A stretch of 64,000 nt of DNA from Gammaproteobacteria bacterium (GTDB lineage Bacteria > Pseudomonadota > Gammaproteobacteria > GRL18): positions 18,609 to 82,608 of the forward strand of contig JADGEM010000010.1 in NCBI GenBank assembly GCA_016744375.1, given 5' to 3'. Below, piece after piece: positions 8,003-17,302 of this stretch. A program made the translations under genes and the position numbers. The first letter of the stretch is position 1; each line of letters starts with the position of its first letter. Under the pieces are notes generated by a model that did no database searches, was not told the DNA's origin, and saw only the letters and a list, made by a program, of their open reading frames with translations.

Positions 8003-11000
8003 ATGGCTCATAGAACAAAACCATTAAACATCTCTCAAACTGATCAATTCTATCTGGAAAACCTGGATCATAAAAAAATACTCCATAAGTTTTTATCGCT
8101 TAATCATTTAAAACTTCAACGTACCAAGGATTCCCTCAAACAGCGTCAGGTTGAATTCTTACAGTTATTACCACTATTATTTCATATCAACCATCCATCA
8201 CTGCCTGGTTTTGTTTCAACACAATGCCCTTCTGGAATCGCAAAATATCATCCTGACAAAGACAGTATTCGATGCGCTCGAAAATTATCCCGATCATTTG
8301 AATATAAGCGTCGAGCGTATCGACAATATGACATTCATGCGCTTTATCTTATGGGGAGCACCGGCACAATTGCTTATTCAGAGGAAAGTGACTTTGATAT
8401 CTGGGTCTGTCATCGAGAAAGTCTCACAAAGATTGAAGTCAAAGAACTGCAGCTTAAAACAGAAAACTTATCCCAATGGTGCTCAGAGTTTAATCTGGAG
8501 GTCAATTTCTTTCTAATTCATGCCGATAATTTTAGACAGGGTAAAATAGATAAACTCTCCTCCGAAAGCAGTGGCTCAACACAACACCTGCTTTTATTAG
8601 AAGAGTTTTACCGAACGTCTATGCTACTGGTTGGTCGTTATCCCATCTGGTGGCTGGTTCCACCTCAGTTTGAAAATGACTATGATGAATATGTTGAAAA
8701 TATCATACACAAGCGTCTGCTCAGCAAACATGATTTTTTAAATTTTGGCTCTATTAATCATATCCTGGCTGAGGAATTTTACGGTGCAACATTGTGGCAC
8801 ATTTATAAGGGGATTGATTCACCCTACAAATCAATTTTAAAGCTTCTGTTAATGGAATGTTATGCCAAAGAACATCCAGATATTGACTTGCTATGTCTAC
8901 AATTTAAACGTGCAGTCTATACCAGTGATAAACCAGATATTGATGAACTTGATCCCTATATCATGTTGATGACAAAAATCAGTAATCACTTGATAGAAGA
9001 AAAAAGTTTAAGTCGCCTGGATCTAGCAAGACAATGCCTGTACTTGAAGGTTAATGAATCATTAACTCATTCAAAAGTGACACCATCCCACAGCTGGCGA
9101 AACAAGATCATGAAAGATCTGGTCACTAAATGGCGATGGGGACCAGTGAAACTTCAGTTATTAGACAATCGAAAACATTGGAAAATAGAAGAAGTCAGTA
9201 AAGAACATAAAAAAATCATTGAATCTCTTACCTATAGCTACAAAAAGTTATCTGATTTTTTCCGTTACCAAAATAAAAATATTCGTATTAGTAAACGCGA
9301 TCTACATATACTAGGACGAAAGCTTTATGCCGCATTTGAGAAAAAGTCAGGAAAGATTGAGATCATAGGCCATGACAGCGAGATTGATCTGCATGAAGCC
9401 CATGCATCCCTTTATCCAATTGAGCAAACTGAGAAAAACAAGCATTCAGAACAACATTCTAAAAAATCGCTCCCCATTAAAGAAGTCGGATGGGCAGTTT
9501 ACCTTGGAGCCATAAATACGATTGATCAAAAAACTCCACCGCCAATAAAAAAATCAACTCATTTACTTAAACTCCTTTGCTGGGGATTTTTTAATCGTGT
9601 TATCAACAGCAAGACAAGTATTTTGCTAAGCAAAGAAATCAGTGTTTTAAATACTCGTGAGGTAAAACAGATCCTCGAAACTCTTGAGTATTATTACCCG
9701 AAAAAAACAATAGTTCATGCCAGTATGGAAGCACTGGTTAAACCAGCACAGCTTGAGACTAACCTTTTATTTTTAAATATAGGTATTGATCCATTTCTCA
9801 ACAATCATAATCAGGGCATTCAAATTGCCAGTAAACAAACCAATGCCCTGAACTATAGTTCAATGCATAAAAATCTATTAATTACCATTGATCAGGTTTT
9901 ATTGACCAGCTGGCGAGAAGTGATGACCCATCATTTTAAGGGAGAAAATGGCCTGATAGAGTGCATCAGTCATTATTTAAACTGGAACCATGAAACTGAA
10001 CTTGCTCAAGCCCGCTCAGATCCAATACGCCCGACAGTGGTTTGCTGTTTTTCATCCGTACGTGGTGATGCTATATCAAGATGCATCAGTCAATTATTTA
10101 ATAATATACTAGATGCATTTCATGATACCAGACAAACCTATAACACCCGTTATTTATTCACAATTGAAGAAAGTTTTTATCTTATCTGGTTAGAAGAAAG
10201 TGGCACCAAATATCAAAAAGTACCTGATAAGAAAGAATTACTTAGAGAACTCTCTTATCCTCTACCCAAATTCAACTCACTGATCATTGATCCATCATAT
10301 TCTGAATTAAAAATTCTCAAACTTATTTTTAATATTAATAAAGAAAATCATATTCAATTATTTTATCAAAATCACCGCAAAACAGCTGATATTTATATTA
10401 TTGATGAACGCGGCAGCCTTTATCATCAGTCCACCCAAATAGAAAAAAATAATATCCACATTAATCATTTTGTTTTATTTTTAGATTCAGTCGTTAACCG
10501 ACTCAGTTATAGCAGCAGTTATTTTGACAGCACACTAGACAGTGCTATTGACATTCAATTTGATGATTCAATTATCGCTTCATTGTCAGCTTTGGATCCT
10601 GAACCATCCGAAATTGATTTACAGCTGGAAGTCTATGAAATTCAAAAAGAGTCCCCGGGCTCTTTAACTCTTGAAGAACAGTTTTCAAAATTGCAAAGTA
10701 TGCCGGCACATTTTTTCAAAATTCAGGTTATTGCCGATTTAAACAGTGATGGAAGTCGACACTATGTCATTTATGCCAATGAAAAAGAATATAATTCATT
10801 TGAGTACGGCCAGGATATTTATAAAAAAGTGGCAGAAGAAGTCATTAAAACCAGGAAAAATCGGCAGCGTTATCCCATTTATATTACGGATATTGATTTA
10901 TCACCTGAACTTAAAGAAGCTGAGAGCAGTCATGGAATACAGGCCTCACAATTACTCAAATTTAAGTATGAAATTGAACGCCGCTTAAATCAGGCCATTA

Positions 11001-11011
11001 AAAACTTATAA
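8003..11011 (+). CDS. cyaA: Class I adenylate cyclase
   Basis: Makes cAMP from ATP in the cytoplasm. It is 1002 aa long, longer than the E. coli enzyme (about 850 aa). The nucleotidyltransferase signature LMGSTGTIAYSEESDFDIW (about residues 117-135) is intact, including the paired Asp residues. The N-terminal catalytic half and the long C-terminal regulatory half are both present. Class I cyclases are typical of gammaproteobacteria. cyaY lies about 1.6 kb further on, a common association, here separated by two DUF302 genes on the other strand. Confidence 0.94.
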   Translation: MAHRTKPLNISQTDQFYLENLDHKKILHKFLSLNHLKLQRTKDSLKQRQVEFLQLLPLLFHINHPSLPGFVSTQCPSGIAKYHPDKDSIRCARKLSRSFEYKRRAYRQYDIHALYLMGSTGTIAYSEESDFDIWVCHRESLTKIEVKELQLKTENLSQWCSEFNLEVNFFLIHADNFRQGKIDKLSSESSGSTQHLLLLEEFYRTSMLLVGRYPIWWLVPPQFENDYDEYVENIIHKRLLSKHDFLNFGSINHILAEEFYGATLWHIYKGIDSPYKSILKLLLMECYAKEHPDIDLLCLQFKRAVYTSDKPDIDELDPYIMLMTKISNHLIEEKSLSRLDLARQCLYLKVNESLTHSKVTPSHSWRNKIMKDLVTKWRWGPVKLQLLDNRKHWKIEEVSKEHKKIIESLTYSYKKLSDFFRYQNKNIRISKRDLHILGRKLYAAFEKKSGKIEIIGHDSEIDLHEAHASLYPIEQTEKNKHSEQHSKKSLPIKEVGWAVYLGAINTIDQKTPPPIKKSTHLLKLLCWGFFNRVINSKTSILLSKEISVLNTREVKQILETLEYYYPKKTIVHASMEALVKPAQLETNLLFLNIGIDPFLNNHNQGIQIASKQTNALNYSSMHKNLLITIDQVLLTSWREVMTHHFKGENGLIECISHYLNWNHETELAQARSDPIRPTVVCCFSSVRGDAISRCISQLFNNILDAFHDTRQTYNTRYLFTIEESFYLIWLEESGTKYQKVPDKKELLRELSYPLPKFNSLIIDPSYSELKILKLIFNINKENHIQLFYQNHRKTADIYIIDERGSLYHQSTQIEKNNIHINHFVLFLDSVVNRLSYSSSYFDSTLDSAIDIQFDDSIIASLSALDPEPSEIDLQLEVYEIQKESPGSLTLEEQFSKLQSMPAHFFKIQVIADLNSDGSRHYVIYANEKEYNSFEYGQDIYKKVAEEVIKTRKNRQRYPIYITDIDLSPELKEAESSHGIQASQLLKFKYEIERRLNQAIKNL

Positions 11012-11015
11012 CGAT

Positions 11016-11513
11016 TTATTCTAGTTGTCCTACATTTTCTATAATCAACTCAATATCTTTTTGCCAGCGCAAAAAAATAGCCTGGAGTTCAGCATCACTT
11101 GAGTCTGAGTTTTTTATATAAGCATGTTCGATGTAACCTGGAGACATTGCGGCAAGAATTGTTTCCTCATTCTCTGCAAAAATTGTAATGGCAAGCGGTA
11201 AATAGGGCGTTAGTTTAGGATATTTTTTAGGTAAACTTTTAATTTCTTCAGGTTTGCCGAAAAAAACAACCCGGTATTTATCAGTCTCAAATCCCATACC
11301 AGACAGGCCAATATCAACCCTCTGCACAATACTGATCGTATAACCGGCTTTTTTTATTTCTTCCTGCAGTGCACTCATTGTTTCTGGAAATGCCTCAGAT
11401 GATCGCCCCATGATTAATTTCTGATGTTCTGCCTGTAATGTTATCGGTAACAACATAAAAACAACAACAAAACCATTAAGCAATAATTTATAAAATAAAT
11501 TCTTCATTCTCAT
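11016..11513 (-). CDS. Secreted DUF302 protein
   Basis: Short exported protein: a hydrophobic signal (LLLNGFVVVFMLLPITLQA) and then a DUF302 domain, of unknown function. The start is one of two ATGs (11513 or 11507) just after the stop of the upstream cytochrome gene, in the string TAAAGTGATGAGAATG, suggesting translational coupling. The 11549 start in the track lies inside the upstream gene. The neighbouring gene also ends in a DUF302 domain, so the two are probably paralogous and work together in the periplasm. Confidence 0.75.
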   Translation of the reverse strand: MRMKNLFYKLLLNGFVVVFMLLPITLQAEHQKLIMGRSSEAFPETMSALQEEIKKAGYTISIVQRVDIGLSGMGFETDKYRVVFFGKPEEIKSLPKKYPKLTPYLPLAITIFAENEETILAAMSPGYIEHAYIKNSDSSDAELQAIFLRWQKDIELIIENVGQLE

Positions 11514-11517
11514 CACT

Positions 11518-12651
11518 TTAAAAGGTACTTTCTTCAAGCATAGCTTCATACTTTTCTGCCATAAAATGACAAGACTGTTTTAATTCATTATTATTAAACA
11601 ATGAGCAGAGATAATCCGGGCTAACCGTCATGACAAGAACTGTATCCTCTTTTTTAACAATTGTTGTCCTAAAGGGTAAAAACATCCCAATACGAGGATC
11701 AACTAAAAGAGCCTGATTCAAAAAAGTAAAATTACAAAAATAAATTAAATATTCATGATTGCTCTCCTGATCTTTTTCCACAAAACCATGATCCAGCGTT
11801 TGTTCACGGATATATCGAAAATTGTGGCCTAGTGCTGCTCGTTTCATATTTTCAATTGTTTCTTCAATAGAATAAGAGGACTCGTACATTAGGACTGCAT
11901 CATCTCTCTGACTGTGTTTCACTTTTTGAACGGTGCCATTTTCTTCCAGAGAACGTAAGTAAGTGACAACATTATCAACATCTTCTTCTTTAAGGCCCAT
12001 AGCCATGGCAGAATCCATGGGGGTTGACTCTCGGCCCGTCATAATAATGCGTTTTATCATTTGATCAGAAGCAGCAGCTAAAAAAGCAGAGTTCCCTATT
12101 GCCGGAGCAATCAGTTCAGCATTTCTGGGTCGTGAAAATGTTACCCCGGTACCTTCGCCGCCAATGCCTTTTTCACGATGACAATTATCGCAAGCTGCAT
12201 CATAAGTCACCTGGCCTTTTTTAACATCACCCTCAATTAAGTCCAATGAGTAGACCGGAATCTCTATTTCCGGCCGCCAGCTACGAATATACAGAATAAT
12301 ACTCTGTACCTGAGCCTTTGTCAGCGTGCTAAAAGCTGGCATAACACGTCCTGGCCTTCCCATTCGAATGGTTTGCAGCAGATAGCGATTAGATGTTGTC
12401 CTTAAAAAATCATGCAGGTTTAAAGGGACTCCGACACCTCCAACGCCTTCGCTACCATGACAAACAGCACATTTCTTTTGAAACAACATCTTACCTGATT
12501 GAACATCAACCACACCATTTGTAAGTCCATGGTGTTCATGAGATTGTGCAAAAGCAACACTTCCTGCCAATATTAAAAAAAGCAGAGCAACAGAAATGAC
12601 TGCCAAAAATGAACTAAGCAGTATAAAATTCTGTGTTTTATTTTGAAGCAT
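11518..12651 (-). CDS. Di-haem cytochrome c fused to DUF302
   Basis: Signal/anchor segment (residues about 12-35), two class I cytochrome c domains with haem motifs CAVCH and CDNCH, each followed by a downstream Met-containing loop (GRVMPAF; MDSAMAMG), then a C-terminal DUF302 domain of about 130 residues. It is predicted periplasmic, electron-carrying and of unknown partner. ATG at 12651 (TTGGAATAATTTA before it) is preferred over the TTG at 12675, which lies inside cyaY. soxYZ lie just upstream, so a link with sulfur-compound electron transfer is possible but only inferred. Confidence 0.85.
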   Translation of the reverse strand: MLQNKTQNFILLSSFLAVISVALLFLILAGSVAFAQSHEHHGLTNGVVDVQSGKMLFQKKCAVCHGSEGVGGVGVPLNLHDFLRTTSNRYLLQTIRMGRPGRVMPAFSTLTKAQVQSIILYIRSWRPEIEIPVYSLDLIEGDVKKGQVTYDAACDNCHREKGIGGEGTGVTFSRPRNAELIAPAIGNSAFLAAASDQMIKRIIMTGRESTPMDSAMAMGLKEEDVDNVVTYLRSLEENGTVQKVKHSQRDDAVLMYESSYSIEETIENMKRAALGHNFRYIREQTLDHGFVEKDQESNHEYLIYFCNFTFLNQALLVDPRIGMFLPFRTTIVKKEDTVLVMTVSPDYLCSLFNNNELKQSCHFMAEKYEAMLEESTF

Positions 12652-12655
12652 TAAA

Positions 12656-12997
12656 TTATTCCAAATCCAGAGCAATTTTACTGCCTGACTGTTCGGTTAA
12701 ACAACGATTCAGAGTATCAAAAAACAACTCACCGCTGCGATCATCATACCAACCGTTTTTATCACTTTCATCCAAATAATCAAAGTGGTAACCACCAGAC
12801 TTTGCAGCAAGCCATAACTGCAATGCTGCTGTCTGACGATTAATAATTATCTGTGATTTGTTTACCAGAATAATCGTCAGCATTCCATCTGATGACTCAT
12901 AATCGATTCCATTATCCAGTTCTTCTATGGCATCTTCAATTTGAATAATTATTTCTTCTATATGATCTTTAAATTCTGTTTCTGTCATAATTGTCAT
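12656..12997 (-). CDS. cyaY: Frataxin-like iron-sulfur assembly protein CyaY
   Basis: 113 aa, the usual length. The acidic N-terminal helix (IEEIIIQIEDAIEEL) and the conserved sheet motif (NRQTAALQLWLAAKSGGYHFDY) identify bacterial frataxin, an iron-binding regulator of the IscS/IscU cluster assembly machinery in the cytoplasm. It lies near cyaA, as in enterobacteria. Start is ATG 12997 or 12988 (M4). The downstream cytochrome gene begins within a few bases of its stop. Confidence 0.92.
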   Translation of the reverse strand: MTIMTETEFKDHIEEIIIQIEDAIEELDNGIDYESSDGMLTIILVNKSQIIINRQTAALQLWLAAKSGGYHFDYLDESDKNGWYDDRSGELFFDTLNRCLTEQSGSKIALDLE

Positions 12998-13042
12998 AAA
13001 TAGTTATCGTCATTACTTATTATTAATGGCTTATTTTATCAC

Positions 13043-13082
13043 AAAAAAAGGGCGTAACGGGTTTTTCTCCTGTTACGCCCTT
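13043..13082 (-). terminator. Intrinsic terminator after the sox genes
   Basis: AAGGGCGTAACAGG and CCCGTTACGCCCTT form a long GC-rich stem with an AT loop. On the minus strand it is followed by a run of seven T, 3' of soxZ and just before cyaY. This is the clearest terminator in the window. Confidence 0.88.
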
Positions 13083-13159
13083 CACTTTACCAACCCAAGA
13101 TGGGGGGGGATTATCTCAACGCCGGTAAATTTTTTGCAAGCTTATTAAACTAATAATGT

Positions 13160-13474
13160 TTATCTAACTTTAGTTTCCAGCGAATCGCTTTTACCAGTGT
13201 TATCTTTCCAGCTTAATTTGATTGTATCACCTGAAGCACCAGCAAATTTAAAAGACAGGTATGGGTTTTTAGAAATTGCAACACCCCATTCTGCATTCAT
13301 CACTGCTGAACCATTATGATCACAGTTAACTTCTTCAATAAAATGAGCAGGAATTACTTTTCCTGTTTTTTTATCTTTACGTAAACCTGTTTCCATTTTA
13401 TGACTGATCAGTGCTTTAACTGTCACTACGCCGTTCTTTGCTTTAGCACGTATTTTAATTGAACTCTTTGCCAT
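13160..13474 (-). CDS. soxZ: Thiosulfate-oxidation carrier subunit SoxZ
   Basis: 104 aa, normal length. Typical SoxZ beta-sandwich sequence (KIRAKAKNGVVTVKALISHKMETG ... ISKNPYLSFKF) that pairs with SoxY to carry sulfur intermediates in the periplasm. It has no signal peptide, as expected, because it is exported bound to SoxY. AAACAGGTAAAT precedes ATG. It lies 103 bp after soxY. No soxA, B, C, D or X is in the window, so this is a split sox locus or a partial pathway. Confidence 0.93.
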   Translation of the reverse strand: MAKSSIKIRAKAKNGVVTVKALISHKMETGLRKDKKTGKVIPAHFIEEVNCDHNGSAVMNAEWGVAISKNPYLSFKFAGASGDTIKLSWKDNTGKSDSLETKVR

Positions 13475-13577
13475 TTTTATTTACCTGTTTGTCTTATGTT
13501 TGTGCACTTGAAACCTATATCATCTGATTAAAAGTGTCTTATCAAGTATTTTTATGAGCTTTCTCTAATGAGAAAAA

Positions 13578-14039
13578 TTAACCGCCACAACCACCGATAG
13601 TGACTTTAACTTCTTTTCTGGCACTAAAAAACTTACCACCAGACTCACAAATAGCAATTACATTAGAAGTTTTACCCATTTTGATACGAGTTGAAATAAA
13701 GGCTTCAGCTTTGCCTTTCAGATTAAACTTACCAATTAAAGGCGTACCATTTTTTTCTGAAATGACAGTAATAGATGTGACATTAGCTAAAGTTGAACTG
13801 ATGGTCACAGGAACAACTGCACCATTTTCTGCAATATCAGGCGCTTTAATCTTAATCTTATCACTTGCTTCCGTTAATTCAGTACCGATAGTAGCTTTCA
13901 TTGCACCTTGTACATCTTTTGCTTCAAAAGCTTTTTTGTTCCATGCCAGAACCTGTACAGGAACTAACAAACCACTTGTCGCGGCTAAAGCAATAGCACC
14001 AGTGGCCATTGTATTTTTCAGGAAATGTCTACGTTGCAT
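13578..14039 (-). CDS. soxY: Thiosulfate-oxidation carrier protein SoxY
   Basis: 153 aa with a twin-arginine signal (MQRRHFLKN...) and the diagnostic C-terminal GGCGG tail, whose Cys151 carries the covalently bound sulfur during thiosulfate oxidation. SoxY is periplasmic. AAGGAAGATATA precedes ATG. It forms an operon with soxZ, ended by the strong hairpin at 13.05 kb. Confidence 0.95.
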   Translation of the reverse strand: MQRRHFLKNTMATGAIALAATSGLLVPVQVLAWNKKAFEAKDVQGAMKATIGTELTEASDKIKIKAPDIAENGAVVPVTISSTLANVTSITVISEKNGTPLIGKFNLKGKAEAFISTRIKMGKTSNVIAICESGGKFFSARKEVKVTIGGCGG

Positions 14040-14211
14040 TATATCTTCCTTAGTAATTGGTTATTAGGTAATCTTTTAGTTATAGATAGTTTTTATCATT
14101 CACAGAGAGTAAACGAACATCTTGAACTAATATATACTAAATATTGCACCATCTATGCCAAAATCAACACTTTCTTATAATTCATAGACATAAGCTTAAT
14201 AAAAAAATTTA

Positions 14212-14226
14212 GGAGCCTTCAGCTAG
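14212..14226 (+). repeat. Single copy of the dispersed GAGCCTTCAGCTAG repeat
   Basis: GGAGCCTTCAGCTAG in the spacer upstream of soxY and 3' of the histidine kinase. It matches, base for base over GAGCCTTCAGCTAG, a unit of the array at 15.8 kb (opposite strand). It is a lone unit of that family. Confidence 0.55.
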
Positions 14227-14271
14227 CCCCATAAGGAGCAGTTTGCAAGTTAAAGCATGCAAATTGCAATT

Positions 14272-15777
14272 TTAAATTAAGAGACCTTGAGGGAGAGTAG
14301 GGAATACCACAATAAATAATGCACCACTGTGTCCCTCACTTGCCACTGAGTCTTCAACCCATATATCCCCTTTATGAAGACGCATAATTTGTTCACAGAT
14401 AGCAAGTCCTAAACCAGTCCCACCAGCACCAGTTCTGGTTCGACTGGATTGACTGAATTTATCAAAAATCAGCTCTTTTTCTTCATCAGCAACACCAGGT
14501 CCCTGATCTTCAATTTCCAGTCGAACCGCATTATCATTTTTATAAATTCGAATAGAAATTAGTGAATTTTCAGGAGAGAATTTTATCGCATTGCCAATTA
14601 AATTTCGCAGCAACTGCATGATTTTATTTTTATCGCCATTGATGGCAATAGTTGCATCGGAGTTATCAAGCTCAATTGATATTTTTTTCACTTCATAAAG
14701 GGCGCCCAGCTCTTTAATGACACCCTTTGTTAGCTCAACCAGATTGTAATGGTGAAAGAAAAGATTTTCTTTTTTAAACTCCAGACGAGACAAGTCCAAA
14801 AGATCATTAACCAGGCTTAATTGGATTTCACCTGAATAATTTATTTTCTCAAAATAATCTCGCAGCTTTTCCTTTCCTACCTGATCCATACGTGTCAGAC
14901 CAAAGTGGCTAAAACTTAGAATGGAGTGCAGAGGTGTCCTTAACTCATGAGACATATTGGCTAAAAATTCACTTTTTGATTGATCAGCCTGTTCTGCTTT
15001 TTCTTTTGCCTTAATTAAATCGATGGTTTGTTCATCGACCAGTTCCTGAAGATGGTCACGATGCTTCTTTACTTCTTCTTGTTGGATTTTAATGGTCTGT
15101 AAAGCTTTGACTAGCTCATCACTACGACTTTCTAATTGAGATTGACGTAAAAAGCTGTTTTGATTTTCTAGTGCAATTCGCCTGGACTGACTGATCACAA
15201 ACATCAACATGAGAAGCACCATAAAGAGAATCAAAGGCGCATCTGGATTATCTGCAGCAGTCAGAAGTGCTAACGCTGTGACCATAGGAAGCCATTTGAG
15301 AATAATAAATTGCGTCACGGTTCTGACGTAGGAAGACATCGTGCCAATAGCCCCACCTGTTGTTGCAATATTTAATGAGAGCATCAGAAAACTAAAATTT
15401 TGCATACTATCAAACCAGAGCATCATGGTAATAATAATACTCCAGAGAAATCCAACACAGAGACTCAAAGCATAATAACGATTTAAGTAGAGCTGATAAT
15501 TGCTTTTCTCGGAATGAGCCAGTTTTTTTGTCAGAAATATACGCCAAATAGTAAGAATGAATAATATAATTTCCAGATAGCCATATTGCAGAAAGTAGTT
15601 CCAGCCATTATCAGTCCCAATGGTTATGCTTAACAGGAGGAGTATGTAGGCAATGGGAGAAAAACCAGCACGAACGCCAAAATTACTCGCTATGCGGAAT
15701 CTGGCCACTTCCATTTGCTCGGCGGTCATAGAACCAACATGAGTGGTTTCAATATAAAACGGGTAAAATATAGACAC
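14272..15777 (-). CDS. Membrane sensor histidine kinase
   Basis: 501 aa: an N-terminal membrane block of about six segments (residues 30-215), a coiled-coil linker (LQTIKIQQEEVKKHRDHLQEL), HisKA with SHELRTPLHSIL, and a HATPase with N, G1 (DQGPGV) and G2 (GTGLGLAI) boxes. No receiver domain is fused. The start at 15777 is GTG with a weak ribosome site; ATG 15729 is an alternative. It lies downstream of the NtrC-type regulator at 15.9 kb but is separated from it by the 18-bp repeat array, so partner assignment is open. Confidence 0.85.
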   Translation of the reverse strand: MSIFYPFYIETTHVGSMTAEQMEVARFRIASNFGVRAGFSPIAYILLLLSITIGTDNGWNYFLQYGYLEIILFILTIWRIFLTKKLAHSEKSNYQLYLNRYYALSLCVGFLWSIIITMMLWFDSMQNFSFLMLSLNIATTGGAIGTMSSYVRTVTQFIILKWLPMVTALALLTAADNPDAPLILFMVLLMLMFVISQSRRIALENQNSFLRQSQLESRSDELVKALQTIKIQQEEVKKHRDHLQELVDEQTIDLIKAKEKAEQADQSKSEFLANMSHELRTPLHSILSFSHFGLTRMDQVGKEKLRDYFEKINYSGEIQLSLVNDLLDLSRLEFKKENLFFHHYNLVELTKGVIKELGALYEVKKISIELDNSDATIAINGDKNKIMQLLRNLIGNAIKFSPENSLISIRIYKNDNAVRLEIEDQGPGVADEEKELIFDKFSQSSRTRTGAGGTGLGLAICEQIMRLHKGDIWVEDSVASEGHSGALFIVVFPTLPQGLLI

Positions 15778-15800
15778 TTAGCTATTATCTAACATAATAC

Positions 15801-15890
15801 GAATTGATGGCTTTATCTAGCTGGTGGCTCATATTCAGCTGATGGCTCTTATCTAGCTGAAGGCTCTTCTCCAGCTGATGGCTCTCAAAC
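15801..15890 (-). repeat. Five-unit 18-bp tandem repeat after the sigma-54 response regulator
   Basis: Five 18-bp units on the plus strand: GAATTGATGGCTTTATCT, AGCTGGTGGCTCATATTC, AGCTGATGGCTCTTATCT, AGCTGAAGGCTCTTCTCC, AGCTGATGGCTCTCAAAC. On the minus strand they read GAGCC(A/T)TCAGCT. The array starts 4 bp after the regulator's stop, as does the array at 1.3 kb after another sigma-54 regulator. GCTGATGGCTCTT also occurs inside the CIS gene at 36.7 kb. Confidence 0.8.
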
Positions 15891-15894
15891 TGTT

Positions 15895-17295
15895 TCATGC
15901 ACTATACTCCTTTAATTTTCGCCATAGTGTTGATTTATTAACACCTAAAATAGCAGCGGTTTTTTCTCGATTGTCATTGTTTGCTTCCAGCAACTTAAAG
16001 ATGTATCGTTTTTCCAGTTCGGCTAATGTCGGATGATCAGAATCAATCTGTGTGTCGTGGTTCTGTTCTGGTGGCTGAACAGAAGCTGGGATATCATCCA
16101 GATGCAGGGTTTCTCCATCTGATAAGGCGACAGCTCGTTCAATAATATTACTCAGTTCACGAACGTTTCCCGGCCAATGATAACTGGTCAGTACTTTTGA
16201 AGATGCCTGATCAAAGCCTTTAATGTTGCGTTTATATTTTTCTGCAAAACGTTTAATCATCACATTAGTTAATAATGGGATATCTTCTAGACGGGTCCGC
16301 AATGGCGGAACCTGAATATTAATCACATTTAAGCGGTGATATAAATCATGTCGAAATTTATTTTCCTGTACCATTTTACCCATTGGCTGGTTGGTGGCCA
16401 CAACAAAACGCACATCAATATCAATGGGCTCCAAACCACCAACCCGGATAATCTGTTGCTCCTGTACAACTCTTAAGAGCTTAGTCTGCATATTATCTGA
16501 AATATTGCATATTTCATCAAGAAACAGTGTCCCGCCTGAAGCGGTTTCGAGAAGCCCTTTTTTCTGCTTATTAGCCCCCGTAAAAGCACCTTTTTCATAA
16601 CCAAATAATTCACTTTGCAATAAACTGTCAGTCAATGCCCCGCAATCAATGACAATAAACGGTTTCTCAGATGACTGGCTCTGAAAGTGGATTGCTCTGG
16701 CCACCAGCTCTTTGCCCGTTCCAGATTCACCTTCAATAATAACATTGCAGCGAATGTCTGCAATTTTATTAATGATGTCATATACTTTTTGCATATTTCC
16801 TGCGGTGCCGATCAACCGATACCGATCATCCTGATCCTGTCTTACTTTCAGACGTTCTTTGAGGCGAGTATTTTCAGCCTTAAGGCTGGAAACATTCAGA
16901 GCTCGGCCAATTGTAATCTTAAGTTCTTCAATATCAAATGGTTTTTTTACAAAATCTGTAGCCCCCAGGCGCAGGACTTCAATCGCATTATCAACATTGG
17001 AATATGCTGTAATCACGATCACAGGTATTTGCTTATCCATATCTCGAATCTGTGCCAGCACTTCTGCACCACTAAGGTGAGGCATCTGCATATCTGTGAT
17101 CACCAGATCAGCTCCTTCACTGGAAAAAAATGCTAATGCTTCAATCGGGTTTTCAAAAATCTGGCAATCATAAGTATCATCAAGATAACGTGCCATTAGA
17201 CGACCGGCTTTAGGCTCATCATCAATAATGATCAGCCTCTCTTTTATAGAAGGCATTGTCATACCTTCTCTCGGAGATTTAATATTCGATGTCAT
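15895..17295 (-). CDS. NtrC-type response regulator (receiver / AAA+ sigma-54 activator / HTH)
   Basis: 466 aa. Receiver with acidic pair DD and phospho-acceptor D68 (VITDMQMP), AAA+ with GESGTGKE, GAFTGA and FLDEICN, and a Fis-type HTH (KTAAILGVNKSTLWRKL). It activates sigma-54 promoters when phosphorylated, presumably by the kinase at 17.3-19.4 kb, whose stop lies 8 bp upstream. Possible starts are ATG 17295, 17262 and 17256; the last has AGAAGG at good spacing. The likely signal cascade is kinase, regulator, then unknown targets. Confidence 0.9.
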   Translation of the reverse strand: MTSNIKSPREGMTMPSIKERLIIIDDEPKAGRLMARYLDDTYDCQIFENPIEALAFFSSEGADLVITDMQMPHLSGAEVLAQIRDMDKQIPVIVITAYSNVDNAIEVLRLGATDFVKKPFDIEELKITIGRALNVSSLKAENTRLKERLKVRQDQDDRYRLIGTAGNMQKVYDIINKIADIRCNVIIEGESGTGKELVARAIHFQSQSSEKPFIVIDCGALTDSLLQSELFGYEKGAFTGANKQKKGLLETASGGTLFLDEICNISDNMQTKLLRVVQEQQIIRVGGLEPIDIDVRFVVATNQPMGKMVQENKFRHDLYHRLNVINIQVPPLRTRLEDIPLLTNVMIKRFAEKYKRNIKGFDQASSKVLTSYHWPGNVRELSNIIERAVALSDGETLHLDDIPASVQPPEQNHDTQIDSDHPTLAELEKRYIFKLLEANNDNREKTAAILGVNKSTLWRKLKEYSA

Positions 17296-17302
17296 TGGTA
17301 TT

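Noticed and set aside
13600-14067. 155-aa ORF opposite soxY
   Set aside because: Antisense shadow of the clearly identified soxY.
16687-17136. 149-aa ORF opposite the NtrC-type regulator
   Set aside because: Antisense shadow.
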